From: Trichobilharzia regenti
Lineage: Eukaryota; Platyhelminthes; Trematoda; Strigeidida; Schistosomatidae
DNA length: 64,000 nucleotides
Direction of reading: 5' to 3'
Assembly (NCBI GenBank): GCA_944472135.2
Contig: OX235267.1
Coordinates: 21,125,452-21,189,451 of the forward strand
The position numbers and the translations under genes are program-made. Position 1 is the stretch's first letter, and the number at the start of each line of letters is the position of its first letter. Under the pieces are notes generated by a model. The model was not told where the DNA came from, did no database searches, and was given only the letters and a program-made list of their open reading frames with translations. Positions 10,501 through 24,100 of the stretch are shown here, piece after piece.

Positions 10501-13500
10501 AACAGGCAAATTCAGTGCCTAAGTAGGGAAGTTATGCCAGACTGAGAAGTATATTGGTGGTACCTACCAAGTCCCCTGTCAATGGACCGACAACGTTGAT
10601 CATCTACAATTCTGTTGAAATGAACATCTGTTCCTATTAAGTATTAACCTTATGCACGAAGAGAGACATTGTGTAACCTGACGACCTCTATCATCAAATC
10701 AGCGTTGGACTGAAATGAACCACATAGTTGTGGGAAATCGTTGGCGAGGGCTATCAGAAAACTATCGCTCATTCGGGAACACGTGCGTATACTGCGATCA
10801 AGCCCTGGTTAGCGCATGTTTATGCTTACGATTAAACGGACATGAAGAACGGTTGGCAGCGTCTTAGTTACGTCCCCAACTTGATTAGGGCACTAGGTCC
10901 CTATTTAAGGAAATAGTTGAAGAAATAGTTAAACGCGTATCTGAGATCAATAGCTGGATTCCTCCTGAGGAAGTCTGGTACAACATATAGTTAGCTGTAA
11001 AGGCTGTTAACAACCTAAAACCAAAATTCAATGAAAGCCACTGGATTTGTGCTACCTTATCCGGTCTGACAGATGCAAGAAGACTGATTCCAACGAGCGC
11101 CGAAAATGATGAAGAGCTGAAGCTGCTCAAATGCAAACTGATAAAAAGTCTTCGTAACGACCGTGAACAGTGGTGGGCGACAAAAGCGAAAGAGATGGAA
11201 AAGCCATCAACGATAGGTAACACCAGACAACTATTTAGGCTTATCAGGGAAACAGGTAGCAAAAGGTAAATGATAAGTGAAACAATCTGCGAGGAAAATG
11301 ACACCGTAATTAGCTGTCAGGACAGATGACCGAAATGCTTGAAGGAGCATTTTGAGGGACAATTTAACTAGCCTACAGCCATACTCAACTTACTGGGCAT
11401 CCAACACCTCCCTGAAAGGGATAAAAACACAGATCCTTCGTCCTTAAATGATGTTACAAAAGCTGTCACTAGTCTGACATCATATAAAGCAGTGAGGCCT
11501 GCAGAAATAACTCCAAAGGTGTTTAAGGACAGTGGAGACAATTTACTGTCTGGATTGACTAAGGTGAAAGGCAGCGCCTGGAATTCAGGCAGTCCAGTCA
11601 GGCTGGTGTAATCCATTGGTTATCCCAGTGTACAAGAAGTGAGATGAGTCTTCTTGTGATAATCGCAGGGGAATTAGCTTGGCCAATATGCTATCTAAAG
11701 TTATAGGCTCAGTAATCTTGCATAAACTAAGTAGTGCTCGGGGGTAGCAAACACGACAAAATCAGGCAAGCTATGGACCAAGAAAAGGATGTGTTGATCA
11801 TATCTTCACCCGTCGGCAGATTCTGGGACATAGTCATACTTACCAGCGTCTAACAATTGCCACATTTCTTGACCTAAGGCGAAATTCTATTCCGTTGGCC
11901 GATATGTACTAAGTCGATGCGTAGCTGTGAAGGTAATGCCGAGAAAATACATTGCGCTAACCAAAGCATTCCACTCGAACTCATGCAGCTGGATGAGAGC
12001 CTACGGAGCCTTGTTATCAGAAATGATGACAACCAGTGATATCTGTCAGGGTTACCCACTGTCCCCATTTCTGTCTAATTTCATCATAGATTTACTAATG
12101 GCCTTAACCTCAACTGACTGAATTCAGCGACTGACTTGTTACCAAGGAATAATTTTGTTGATTTATAATATGCAAGTGATCTAGTCCTTCTAGTTGAAGA
12201 CGCTGAAAAAATTCAGAGTCTTCTGAACACCTTGAGCAGCAATCTACGAATGTTTGGTATGCGATTCCCTCCCGCCAAATGTTAGATGATGCGACAGGAC
12301 TCCTAGCTTAGAAATAGGTAGTGAAGTGGTAGAGCGTGTTTACTACCACTTCACTTATTTGGGAAGTCGCCAACGCCAGTGGGTTGATCGCTGAGGCAAT
12401 TTCAGCACGGATACAGAAGGTTCATGTGGCATTTGCCAAATTACGCCATCTCTGGCGTAGACGTGGTATCCGGTTGTCGACAAAAGTACGTGTGTACTGC
12501 TGAGCGGTTTGTTCTGTCCTCCCCTATTGCTGTGAGACATGTCCATTGAAAGTGGAAGACATGAAAAGGTTAGCCAGCTGTCTTTGATCATAGGTGTCTG
12601 CTTTCTATCTCTGTTAAGTAGTGTAAGAGGGTAAGCAATGTTGAGGTTAGGCGTCGTGTTAGGTAAAGAGGGAAAATCAATCGATGAGGTTGTGAATTTA
12701 TATCGATTGAGATGGTTAGGACGTGTGTTACGTATGCCTAATCATCGCCTTCCTCGAAGGGCAGTGTTAGCTAACATAGGACTGATCAGGTTAGAAAAGA
12801 GCTGGTGGTGGTCAGACCAAAGCATGGCTTCATCAGTCAATGAAATCTATAACAGTTAGTTTAAGCCAACCACGTCGGGAGGTGTAGACTTCCTTGTTGG
12901 GGTTCTTGGGATGGCAAAAACCAATGCCTAGAGACAATTGCTGATATGTCTCGATATCGTTCTCAATGGCGCAGATGCATTCACTGTTTGCGATTTATAA
13001 TGTCCAACAAAACTCTGTTGTTCTTCCATATTACCATTATTTACCCCATCCTTCTGTCTATTATCTCTCTTTTGAATCTGTCTTTACTCTCTTCTCTTAC
13101 TTTGTATGATAATTGGAGGGAGAGTTGCGACTCGAACTGCTGCACATCTGTGCAAAGTTCTATGGTGAAACCAGTCAGTCAAGACTATAATCTTGTCACT
13201 GTGGTGATTCAGTTGTGCCAGATTCATTTTGATTGCCGTTTTTGTTGGTGCTGTGACCTATTAATTTAGTCACTCAACATGTTTAAACCCCATCCCATCC
13301 ATCGAGGTTTCGGCAGAAAGTTGGTATAATTAGCCTTCACACAATAGATGCCGCTCATTGCCACCTGCGTGAAACTGCAATTGACTGTTGAGTAACGTTT
13401 CGTTTCGTTTTTCCTATTTTTTGGAGCGAAAAATGGCCCTTTGTAACTTTTGTTCCGGTGTCTTCATTCTCTGGTGAATTGAAGTGTGTCTATTCAGCTA

Positions 13501-16500
13501 CTTACTTGGTGTATTAAACTATTCTGTATTGTCTCTTGATGTTGATTGCTCTTCTATTCGTATTCTTAATACTGTTTTTCATTCGTCTTTCGATACACAA
13601 AATCTTATATTTAACCAAAGAGGAGAAAAACATACTTAAGTGTTACTTGGAAAGACATTTTGGGATCCTACCTGTTATGAAACTCCAATGTTTAAAAAAT
13701 ATTTTTTTATTGCGTAATAACTGAATCACGTGAATGGAATTGTGGCGTAGCGCTACAAGCTGCCTTATGTACACTTCAAATAGATATTCATACTAGTAAA
13801 AACTCGTATAATGAAATGCCTTAACGAAATAACTCAACTAAATGATGACATGCATTTTTAGGCACTGAAAATAATAAACCTCATTTGTCAAGTGAAGGCC
13901 CCATTCTGTTTCACTCTTATATTTGTCAGACTGTATTGATTCCCTTCACTCATCTTCTTGTCTACCTCTGTGTGCTATTTGGAACGTGGCAACTCGAACT
14001 GCTGCACTTCGGTGCCAAGTTCTATGTTGAATCCAGACAGACAGACAGACAAATGAAGGTCTGCAATTACGTTCCAAGTCAAACTTCAGTGGATGCATTT
14101 GGACTCGAATCCGTGACCCATTGGTTAAAGATGAATTGTTTAAATGAACACAGCTACATTGTAAAGGGGAAAAGAGAAAATAAGACACTGATATGTATCA
14201 GTTTCACACTTATGTTGTGAAGAAAGTATAAATGTATCTGTTCTACTGCAATTGACTCAAATTCCTATAACCTGAAGTGTTTAATTAATGCGTTCAGGCT
14301 TTCTTGTGGATTTCACACAGACAGTTTACACTCCTATATATTCCTACTCATACGAAAAGTCAATGGCTTCATAGATTGTTACCGCCTTCATCCGATCATC
14401 CTTCTGCTAACTTATCATGTCACGCTGGATTCTCTATAGGTAACAATGCGAAATTTGTTCACTTTAGTTTGTAAAATTTGATCTTTTTATTTTAGAAAAT
14501 ATTCATTTGAAATGTTTTCATTTGATAATTACAGGTGAGCCATTGAATCAAATTCAGTGTGATGAAAGTATCTCTTCAGACGGTAAGCATTTCTTTAATT
14601 AGTACGTATATGTTTATATGCATGCCTGCTTTTTGCTCATAGAATACCAGACATAATATCGTAGCCGTGTACAATTTAGATTATGAGCCTATTGTGTAAA
14701 ACTGATTAGTGTCTTGACGTCCAGCAAAACTCAATAACAACTACACCACACCACTTGGCAGCAGTGATTAATTGCCAACTTAAATATCCCTTTCATCATC
14801 TAAGAGATAATAAATAAAGTGGTCATATATTTTTTGCCATCTTGTTTATTCATTGCTGTTTTGACTCCCTTATGATATCCTTGGTTAAAACAAAAGGTCG
14901 ACATGGATAAGTATTTGTGCAAGAGTATTGTATAAATCATTTTCCAACTCTTTTCATAATATTGAATCACTATGCTTGGTGTTTCACATTTGACAGTGGC
15001 GTGTAGTGTATGTCTATTATGTCTTATTGAAAGTCTGTTGTCCTTATGTAATGGTATTCTTACAGAAAGACGTTCAGCAAAGAGTTAATCTTTTCAGCGA
15101 TATCATTATCAACCTGTACAACTGCCTATATATGTAGTAAGTTTTCTTAGTAACGAAACAAATATTTGCAAGAATGTTTCATTAGGATTGTGAATTTTAG
15201 ACAGTAAATTACGTAATATAGCAAGCGTTAATCAGGTAGGAACTAAAATAAAATTAAATCAGCAAATTGAGTGACGTAATATAATTGATGTCATTGAGTA
15301 GAATTCAACCAGCATTGAACGACAGTTGAGTTAACAAGAGTGGTGATAAGCAGTATAAATTTATTAGTGGGCGAGGAAAGACGATAATAAAATTAAAACA
15401 AAAAACAAAACTTGCGTATCCCCTGTCAAGACAGATCGTTTGTAGATATAGCTAGTGACTGAACAAACTTCTTTTGTATGCAGATTTCGGGATTTAACAT
15501 GTGAATGACCAATGTTTCTGCTGTTTGAAGAAGTTCTATTCGCACTCTTCGCATGATTTCCGTGTATTTTATGTATGACTTTGTAGCTGGTTTGTGGCTT
15601 AGCTTGGTATCCAGATTCGATCAGATGTCTCAGGATAGAGCTGTGAGAGGCATCTTTTTTCTGCTCTACAAGACCATAAAGGTAAGTGTTCAACGATACG
15701 TTTGAATAGCAAACTCTGGGTACGGCCGACACGAGAGAGCCAGGCAGGCTTTAGACCAGGAAGAAGGTGTATTGATCATATCTTCACCCTCCGACGGATT
15801 CTGGAACATAGGCATTCCTACCGGCGTCCAACAGTCATTATATTTCTTGACCTAAAGGCAGCATTCGACTCTGTCGACCGAGGAGTTCTCTGGAGATGCT
15901 TGGCTGTAAAGGGAATGACGAAAAAATATATTGCACTGATTAAGGCACTCTAATCGTACTCATACAGCCAGGTGATGGCTTACGGCGAGTTGTCATCTGA
16001 AGTGGTGACGACTGGTGGTGTCCGTCAAGGATGCCCATTATCCCCTTTTCTATCCAACTTCATCATAGATGTACTAATGGACTTAACCCTAAGTGACTTC
16101 AGTGACTCAGGGATTGACTTGCTACCAGGGAATAATCTCGCTGACTTCGAATATGCAGACGATATAGTCCTCGTAGGCGAGGACGCTGACAAAATGCAGT
16201 GTCTTCTAAACACCTTGAGCTGCAATCTACGAATGTTTGGCATGCGATTCGCTCCCGCCAAATGCAAGATGATGTTACAGGACTGGACTACACCAACTCC
16301 TAGATTAGAAATAGGAAGTGAAGTGGTAGAGCACATTGACCACTTCACTTATTTGGGAAGTACCATCAGCCAATGCCAACGGGCTGATCTCTGACGAAAT
16401 CTCAGCACGAATACAGGGGGCTCGTTTCGCATTTGCCAGTTTACGCCGTCTCTGGCTTAGTAGACGAGATGTTCGACTATCGACCAAAGGGCGGGTGTAC

Positions 16501-18117
16501 TGCTCATCAGCCCGGTCCGTCTTCCTTTATGGCTGTGAGACCTGGCCACTGAGAGTGGAAGACATGAAAAGACTAGCTGTCTTTGATCATAGGTGCCTGC
16601 GCTCTATTTCCCGTGTAAAGTGGCATAATAAGGTGAGCAATATTGAGGTTAGACGTCGAGTGCTAGGTAAACAGAGGAAATCAATCGACGAAGTCGTGAG
16701 GTTACAAAGACTGAGATGGTTAGGACATTTGTGACGTATGCCAAGTCATCGCCTCCCTCGACGAACGATGTTAGCGGATATAGGGTCAGGCTGGAAAAAA
16801 GCTGGCGGCGGTCAAACAAAAACTTGGCACCAGTCAATGAAATCCACAACAGTTGGTCTAAGCCATGTAGGAAGGTGTAGACTTCCAGGCTGGGGTCCTC
16901 GGGACGGTAAAAATCTATGGTTGGAAACAATTGGTGACGTGGCTCAAAATCGTTCTCAGTGGCGCAGATGCATCCACTCCTTGTGACTTATGATCTCTAA
17001 GGAAACTGTTTTGTCCTTCGTTATTACTCCTCTCTTGTCTCACACCTCTGCTTACTGTCTCTATTATGCTTTTCTTGTACTTTCTTCTGTTGCTTTGTGT
17101 GCCACATGGAGAGGGTGTGGCGACTTGAACTGCCGCACATTTGTGCAAAGTTCTATGTCGAAAACAGTCAGACGGCCGACACAGCTAGCTCCACATGAGC
17201 AGGTGAATTAATAGGTGCACACGCTTTTTATATTACGTAATTTGCTATCTAATATTTACAATTCTGATGATACATCTTCGGAAATACTCCTTTTGTTGCT
17301 AAGGGAACTTACTGCATATGTATACGATTGTACAGCTTGAGAATGGTATCTCTGAAAAGAGTTACTGTTCTCTGAAAGTCTTTTCTTTCATTTGACTCAC
17401 TGGGGATTTTTAAGTTCCCAACTGAAACTTGTATTCACCATCCATCTTTTCAAAGCCCCCACCCCATGCCCTGTGTTCAATGAGTATCAGTGTAGTTGGA
17501 ACAGCAGTTACTCTTCCCAAGTCTTTATGGTTGCAACAACCTACTGTGATGCAGATACATCCGGATGATGAGTCTTGAAAATGATGAGATAAACGTCCTA
17601 CATTTCACTGCTCAGCATTAATAAGTTTATGACCGGGATTTTAATATGGGATTATATCGAATTGTGTACTTATTGTTGCGTTTAAAGTAACTATTATCAC
17701 CTGAAGTCCTGGTGAAGTTAGTCACTTGTTTAGTGAACAGTGTGTAGGAACGATAGAGAAATGGATTTGGAATTTTCCACAGTTATTCCCGAGTTGAAGT
17801 TGTCATATTTCAGAAGAGCGCACGAAAAAGGGAGGATAAATGGTGTAAATTTGTGATGAACAAATTGTCTGATGACTATCAACAGGGTCCAAGACAGTTG
17901 TTTGTGTCTATATTCTCTGAAACTTTGTTTGAAAGTTATGGAATATTTAAGAACAGCTAGTTGTGTTCAAAACGTCTTCTAGTGAACAATATCATTCACT
18001 CTGTGATATGTTTAACAAACAGACTACTTGTCGTCATATTGGCAAAGTTCTACGTACTTCTACAGTATGAGTGCTCAAAGAGACTTTGTAGAAATTGTCT
18101 CTTCCTTAATTGGCCCC

Positions 18118-18153
<36 letters not shown>

Positions 18154-21100
18154 CACTGATAAAGTTGGTGGCCATCTAACATTGTTTACTTAATGAAATA
18201 TTCGCAAACTTTTCCTTCTTTGCACCAAGTGCAACAGATAAAATAACCTACCTGGTATTATTCAAGTTGCATTGTACGTTTGGCTAGACAGATGCTGTCT
18301 TGATTATCTTTTCTTCTTGGGTTGGTTGTTTTGGTTCGTCAAAAGACATAAGAGACACTTTCATCCACTCAATATTTTTTTAGGGGACTGTAACGAACTT
18401 GTAGTTAAGTGAATGTAGTATAATACTCACCGAGAATAGTGTTTTACCACTGAAAAGTTGCTAGCATGTACTTTCATTTTTAGAAGAAAAATTAGGATCA
18501 CTCCCAGATTTTTTATTTGTACACTAATTAATTGATTGTTTCTTTATTATTTCAGGAAATTGTGCAGATATTGAAGGCAGTGATCGACACGATAGTGTTA
18601 CTTCACTCCAACTTGTTGACAATGGTTGTGATGAGAATTCAAAGCCTACGGAAGCAAATAACACCAATACATTGCTCACTATTGTTGATGATTTAAAAAA
18701 ACTCCACTTAGATTCGTCTACACCATCTCAGTTGTTATATGATCCAGATGAAGTGGTTCAAGCCATTCATTATTCACGAATACCACTTGGTAAAAATCGT
18801 TATTCCAGCAGTGGTGACAATTCTACTACTTCTATCTACGATTGTCTTTCAAAATACACTGCTGCTGAAGTGTTAACCGGTTGTAATCGTCTAGTTTGTG
18901 ATGTGTGCAGTAAGCGATCAATAGAATCAGAGCACAAGGAGTCAAATATGGAAACAGTGAATGGTGAGAAGAAACCTGATGCTCCATCCGTATTACAAGA
19001 TGTTATCAAGCGTGATTTAATATACAAACCTCCGCCTATTCTTACAATTCATTTGAAAAGATTTCAACAGGTACGTTATTACGGTTTTGATAGAATTAAG
19101 TTATCAAGACTAGTAGCAAAAATGGTCACAAAGACACATCAGGATATTGGTTTAACCTGTTAGAAATAAAAAGGATAGAAAGTGTAGATTACCTGAACAA
19201 GATATCTCGATGTTTTGGTATCAGTGATAAAGAGAAGTGCAGAAGACAAGAAAATGTAGTTGTGATTTAGATGAAAAAGTTAACGACTAAGCATTTTGTT
19301 TGGATGCACATTGGAGGCTTTATCTTCGTCTAGTGAAAGTCTAAGCTTCTTTGGAAACTAATCATTCGACAAAAAATTTCTTTTTGCTAGTCATGTATAT
19401 TCATGCAATAGATGAACCTCACACACTTGTCTATCGCCTATTTAGTTTTACCTTTAGAATGATGAAATGATATTTTTATGTCTATTCTACATTTTATATA
19501 TGTCCAAACCAAGTTCACTTTTAACCATTTGAAAAAATTTGGGCATTGGGTATATGATATTCATTATAGTGAGGGTTTTCTTGTATTTCCCAATGAATGG
19601 GAAACAAAGAGATATTGTTTTTCAGGTATTCGTTTGTAGGGGTTTGATTGATTTGTTACAGGATTTCATCCTTAGCTGACATTGGTTAGAGAACCATTGG
19701 AAAACCACCTGGGAGTACTGGACAGCTGTTTCGTCCTAGATTGGGACTCTTCATCAGTACTCACCCACCGGGATTCGAGCTCAGGACATTCTGGTTACAA
19801 GACTGGCGAGCTCGTAGACCATTAATCCGCTGGGACCCGATCCAATGGCCCATGAATTCTAACTTCCGCCAGTCCACTTTATAGCGCAACCGCTAGCCAC
19901 TGTCTTCGGCGAGTATTTGTCCTCACACCCGACCTGCTGCACCCTACTGGTCACGACTTCCCACATAAATATGTAGAATAATATTCAATATAATAAAGGT
20001 TTTCTTGTATTTCCCAATAAATGAATAAAAAACTGACGTTCCGCTATTTAATTCTATTAGCTTTATCAGAGTGTTATTAAAGACGAAATCCCTAGAGATT
20101 TTCTGTCTAATTGTGTCTATAAAATAGAATGCTTGGAATGTGATGCGATATACATCGAACAAACATCTCAAGAAATCAAAATCAGAAGAAATGAACAATG
20201 CAGAGCATCTGTTCGGCCACTGAGAAATCCAGTTGAACTAGAAAAGTTTGAGAAATCATCAGCCAGTCATAGGTTTCACGTCATCGAATCAAGCCACATA
20301 ATTGATTTTCACAATATTGAAATAATCCAGAAAAACTTTGGAAATCAAGTCTAAGAACGTCTAATATCAGGAACACCTTATATCAAATGGAATCCAAATT
20401 GTCTGAATAGTTTGAATGATGGACTGAAACAGAATTCGACCTGGTTACAGCACCTCCCTTCCCCATGAAATGACAATATCAACACGAATGTGATAAGCAA
20501 TTTCATTATGTAAACACGTTGCTTTTATAATTTTACACACTTATCAAATCCAAGAATCTACACCTGGTTTTGTTATCTTTACCGATTGGCCAATTTGACA
20601 ACGCAAAAATTGACTCCATGCTGAGGAACGATGATTAAGTTGTTTTATATAAAAACTGTGATTTTTTAAATTCTGGTTTAATAATACTTTGATAAAGCTA
20701 TTAGAATTAAATAACGAAACGTCAGTAAAACTTACTTACTTTACTTCGGCTATCTCCTACGGGAAGATGAGCCGGCTTCATGAACCATGAAGTTTCATGG
20801 GAATTGGGTACGAGTGATGTCCCCAGCATCGCTCGGCCTTTTGTTTGAGAGTGCAGCTCTAGCCTTTACACAACCAAGTGTGACCTACAAGGCAGTAGGA
20901 GTGGAGTAGGGAGTCCACTATCCATTGACAGCCGGTGACCAGAGTCCGGTTCATACGCCTTTTTGAATGGGGCCAGTCATGCAGGGCATCCAATAAGCCC
21001 TTTGTCCATACGTCTGCCGGTGAGCTTCATATGCCAGTCGTTGGAGGTTTGGAATTAGGGTTTAGCCATCTCCCCTAGACTGTCATCCAATGGACAGTCA

Positions 21101-24100
21101 ACCCGGGGAAGAGCGCCGGGCATCCGCTTTTGCCCTCTCACTTCGGTGAAAAACACCTCCGCCACGTGAAGGCAGTGAGTAGGACTTTCTCAGGAGAGGC
21201 TATGTAAGACGCCCGGTCATATGGGAGCATTTCAAGAGGTGTACGGAGGGGTGGCCAACCCGCAGCGCAAAACACCCACCCCCGACCATCCTGGGGCTTT
21301 GGAGGCTAAAAGCGTCGATATCGTCTTGTTTTTCATTCATTGGGAAGTACAAGAAAACAAGAGGTACAACAAGTACAAGAAGTCGTGACCAGTAGGGTGC
21401 AGCAGGTCGGGTGTGAGGACAAATACTCGCCGAAGACATTGGCTAGATGTCGCGCCATGTCGTGAATTGGTAGAAGTTAGAATTCATGGGCCATCGGGTC
21501 GGGTCCTAGCGGCTTATTGGTATACGAGCTCGCTAGTCTCGTAACCAGAATGTCCTGAGCTCGAATCCCGGTGGGTGAGTACTGATGAAGAGTCCCAAAC
21601 TAGGACGAAACAGCTTTCCAGTACTCCCAGGTGGTTTTCCAATGGTTCTCTAACCAATGTCAGCTCATGATGAAATCCTGAAAACCTTTACTATATTGAA
21701 TATTATTCTACCTATTTATGTAATAGTTAGTCAGTTAGCACTCAGTTATTAGGTGTCATTCTATGAGCCACGCTTATTGTATGAGGGCTGAAATACTGCC
21801 CAGGTGCCCGGTCTGAAACAGGTGAAGGGTGATGGGAACCCATAACCCATTGGCTGTAAGTCTAGTGCTCTAAGTAGATGATCCACACCTCCATACACAT
21901 TTATTAAGGTTATTTGAAAAATATTTGGTGCAGTTCGTCTGATCAATAGATTTAATGGGAAGGATTCTTTTGAAATCTTTTGCAATAAATGTCCTTTAAA
22001 GCCAACATAATCAGTTTATTACACAGCTAAAGTGATTATATCGATTTTAAACGACATTCGTTACGAGGAGTTTCAAAAGAATCTCAAAAATATTATTGAT
22101 AAAAAGTGTGCGTCGGTGGCACAGCGGTTAGGACTCTTGCCGACCATGTACATGGTCCGGGGTTCGATACCTTGCGGACGCACACCTGATATCTTTGGTC
22201 GGCCTGCAAAATTTGGGCTACCCATATCACATACATGTACCAAAAAATACAGTGTGGAATCAAGCTGAAAATATAAAAAAAATACTACCTTAGTAATTGT
22301 ATATTTTCGCTTCATCGTCGGATTTGTGAATACAAATCATCAGGTGAGTCAAGGTATGTCATGCCTTGTATTTATGAACTACAGACATTAATTTACACGG
22401 GAAAATATGTAAATTGTTGACAGACAGAACATTAAGAATGCTAAGTAGATTCTGTTTGCGATCACTAGACATGTTAACATGGATCAAATTTATCAGCCAA
22501 CGAGGAAGAGGCACATGATCTAAAGATTAAATTACTAAACAATTGGCACATACAAATAAAATGAATTCCTCGAGACGACCGATCGCAATCAGGGTCATTC
22601 GGAGGAATGATTATTTCACTTATGAAGAGTTCAACAAGCTCGCTTATCTTGAGGCTGTTGATTTCGTCCAGAATCATTGCGATTAAATTGTTCAACTCAT
22701 CTGACAATATCAAAGGCATCCAACTGTACTAAAGATTTTCAACTGTTCTTTTATAGTCGTATCAATCATTACACGAAAAAGGCCTATGAATATACATGTG
22801 GCTATCACCAAAGTGTTACTGGAGACAGCGAAATATTGACTGATACTATGCTTTCCAGACCTGGCAGATGAGTGCATGACTAAAAGCAGTTCGGGTTTTG
22901 TTTAGGTTGCATATGCACTACTTATTTGTTCACCCTCCATGAGTTTGTTTAACGCTCATGTATTGCAGACCAACAATCGTTGTTTTCTGAAAAAAGATGA
23001 AAGTGCTCCTAAAATGATCTTTATTATCTTGCTCTATCCCACAGGTGATGTAGAGCTGTGATGCGTTTGTAGATACAGTTCCTTTACCTGATAAGTTTTA
23101 CCTCCATTTTCATCCCTTTATCATGACTTTAAAAAGGCATAAACATTATATTTGTCTTTGTCTTATATATATTCTGTAGCTTGGTGTACACGTACAGAAA
23201 TCACAAAAGCGTATAAACTTTCCTATTTACTTGGACCTATCTCCTTTTTGTTCAGTTCTTACTGTGGTAAGTTGCATCATTTGTGTGTATGTCTGTTTTT
23301 GAATGGTTCTCACAGTAACAAAGTTTACACGAATGATCCTTTTTTCCTCTCTCTCTCTCTCATTCTCTTGATGTGCGCTTTTTCATGTACTAGACCATAA
23401 GTGACACCGTATTTAGAATAATGAAACTTTAATGTCGATACGAATTGATCTGAACTTGAACATCTGGAAAAGTTTTTGAAAAACACATTTCAAAACGAAT
23501 AACCCTGACCCTCGCATGTTCTATTTACTGAGTCATTATCCTAGAGGAGATTGGTTCCCACTACATAAGAGCTTTGACAACTGTTGATGACATCATTTTA
23601 GTGCTCGTGGTTGTCATCCGGGTAACCGGATCAGATTATTGACTCTCTAGTCAACAATCTGGAGAGTCCGCAACCACTCCAGGTGATCTCACAGATTCCT
23701 AGCACTTCTGTGCCATATCTTTTTCTGCAGTGTGAGCAGCCTTCCTAGCTTCGTACATCGTGTGGATATTTCATGTCTCCATGCTTATTTTTGTTTGTAT
23801 CTAAAGAAGGCACATCTGCTGACTGGCTTCCCGAAGGCTTTCACCAACCCACGTCGTTTTGTCTCTTCGATCCCTAGGAAGAATGATTTTGTTTTAGATG
23901 TTTTTGTATTGCTTTGAAGCTACTGTAGCGACTGGATTGATTTCCGGGTATAGGGTCTCTAGTCGCATGCCCAACCTTCCCTCTTTTCTTTGATTTAAGA
24001 CCGGCTAGGAAGCTAGTGAACTAGACGAGGTTATTGACTGACATTTCCCTTCCTAGTTAGCTTATTATCACAAGTCCGTTTTTAATCCACCTCCTCTTCT

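Larger units (their letters stand above)
17216..18555 (+). other. USP intron part with a Smalpha-like relic and a (TA)n tract
   Basis: Apart from the hammerhead-like relic near 17550 and the (TA)n at 18121, nothing is recognised. The exon at 18556 is preceded by TTATTATTTCAG. Confidence 0.45.
19975..20735 (+). mobile_element. Penelope-like element, 5'-truncated, with hammerhead-like end motifs
   Basis: The coding remnant at about 20082-20354 is open for ~90 codons: NCVYKIECLECDAIYIEQTS, the GIY-YIG nuclease start (with IYI-EQT replacing the usual YxGxT), then RRNEQCRAS and VIESSHIIDFHNIEIIQK. Downstream reading continues in another frame (ERLISGTPYIKWNPNCLN). It is flanked by related hammerhead-like motifs in opposite orientation at 20031-20073 (-) and 20686-20728 (+). 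PLEs of schistosomes and other animals are known to carry hammerheads in their terminal repeats. The RT domain is absent. Confidence 0.7.

Noticed and set aside
16025..16348. Minus-strand 107-codon frame
   Set aside because: Antisense of the RT palm region of the LINE A copy, which reads correctly on the plus strand.
21200..21439. Minus-strand frame in the GC-rich stretch
   Set aside because: GC-rich repeat DNA with few stops; no domain and it crosses a repeat boundary.
7594..22180. tRNA genes at the CGTCGGTGGCACAG... sites
   Set aside because: The A and B boxes are tRNA-like, but the sequences continue into a shared body and A-rich tail and occur in several copies, so they are SINEs.
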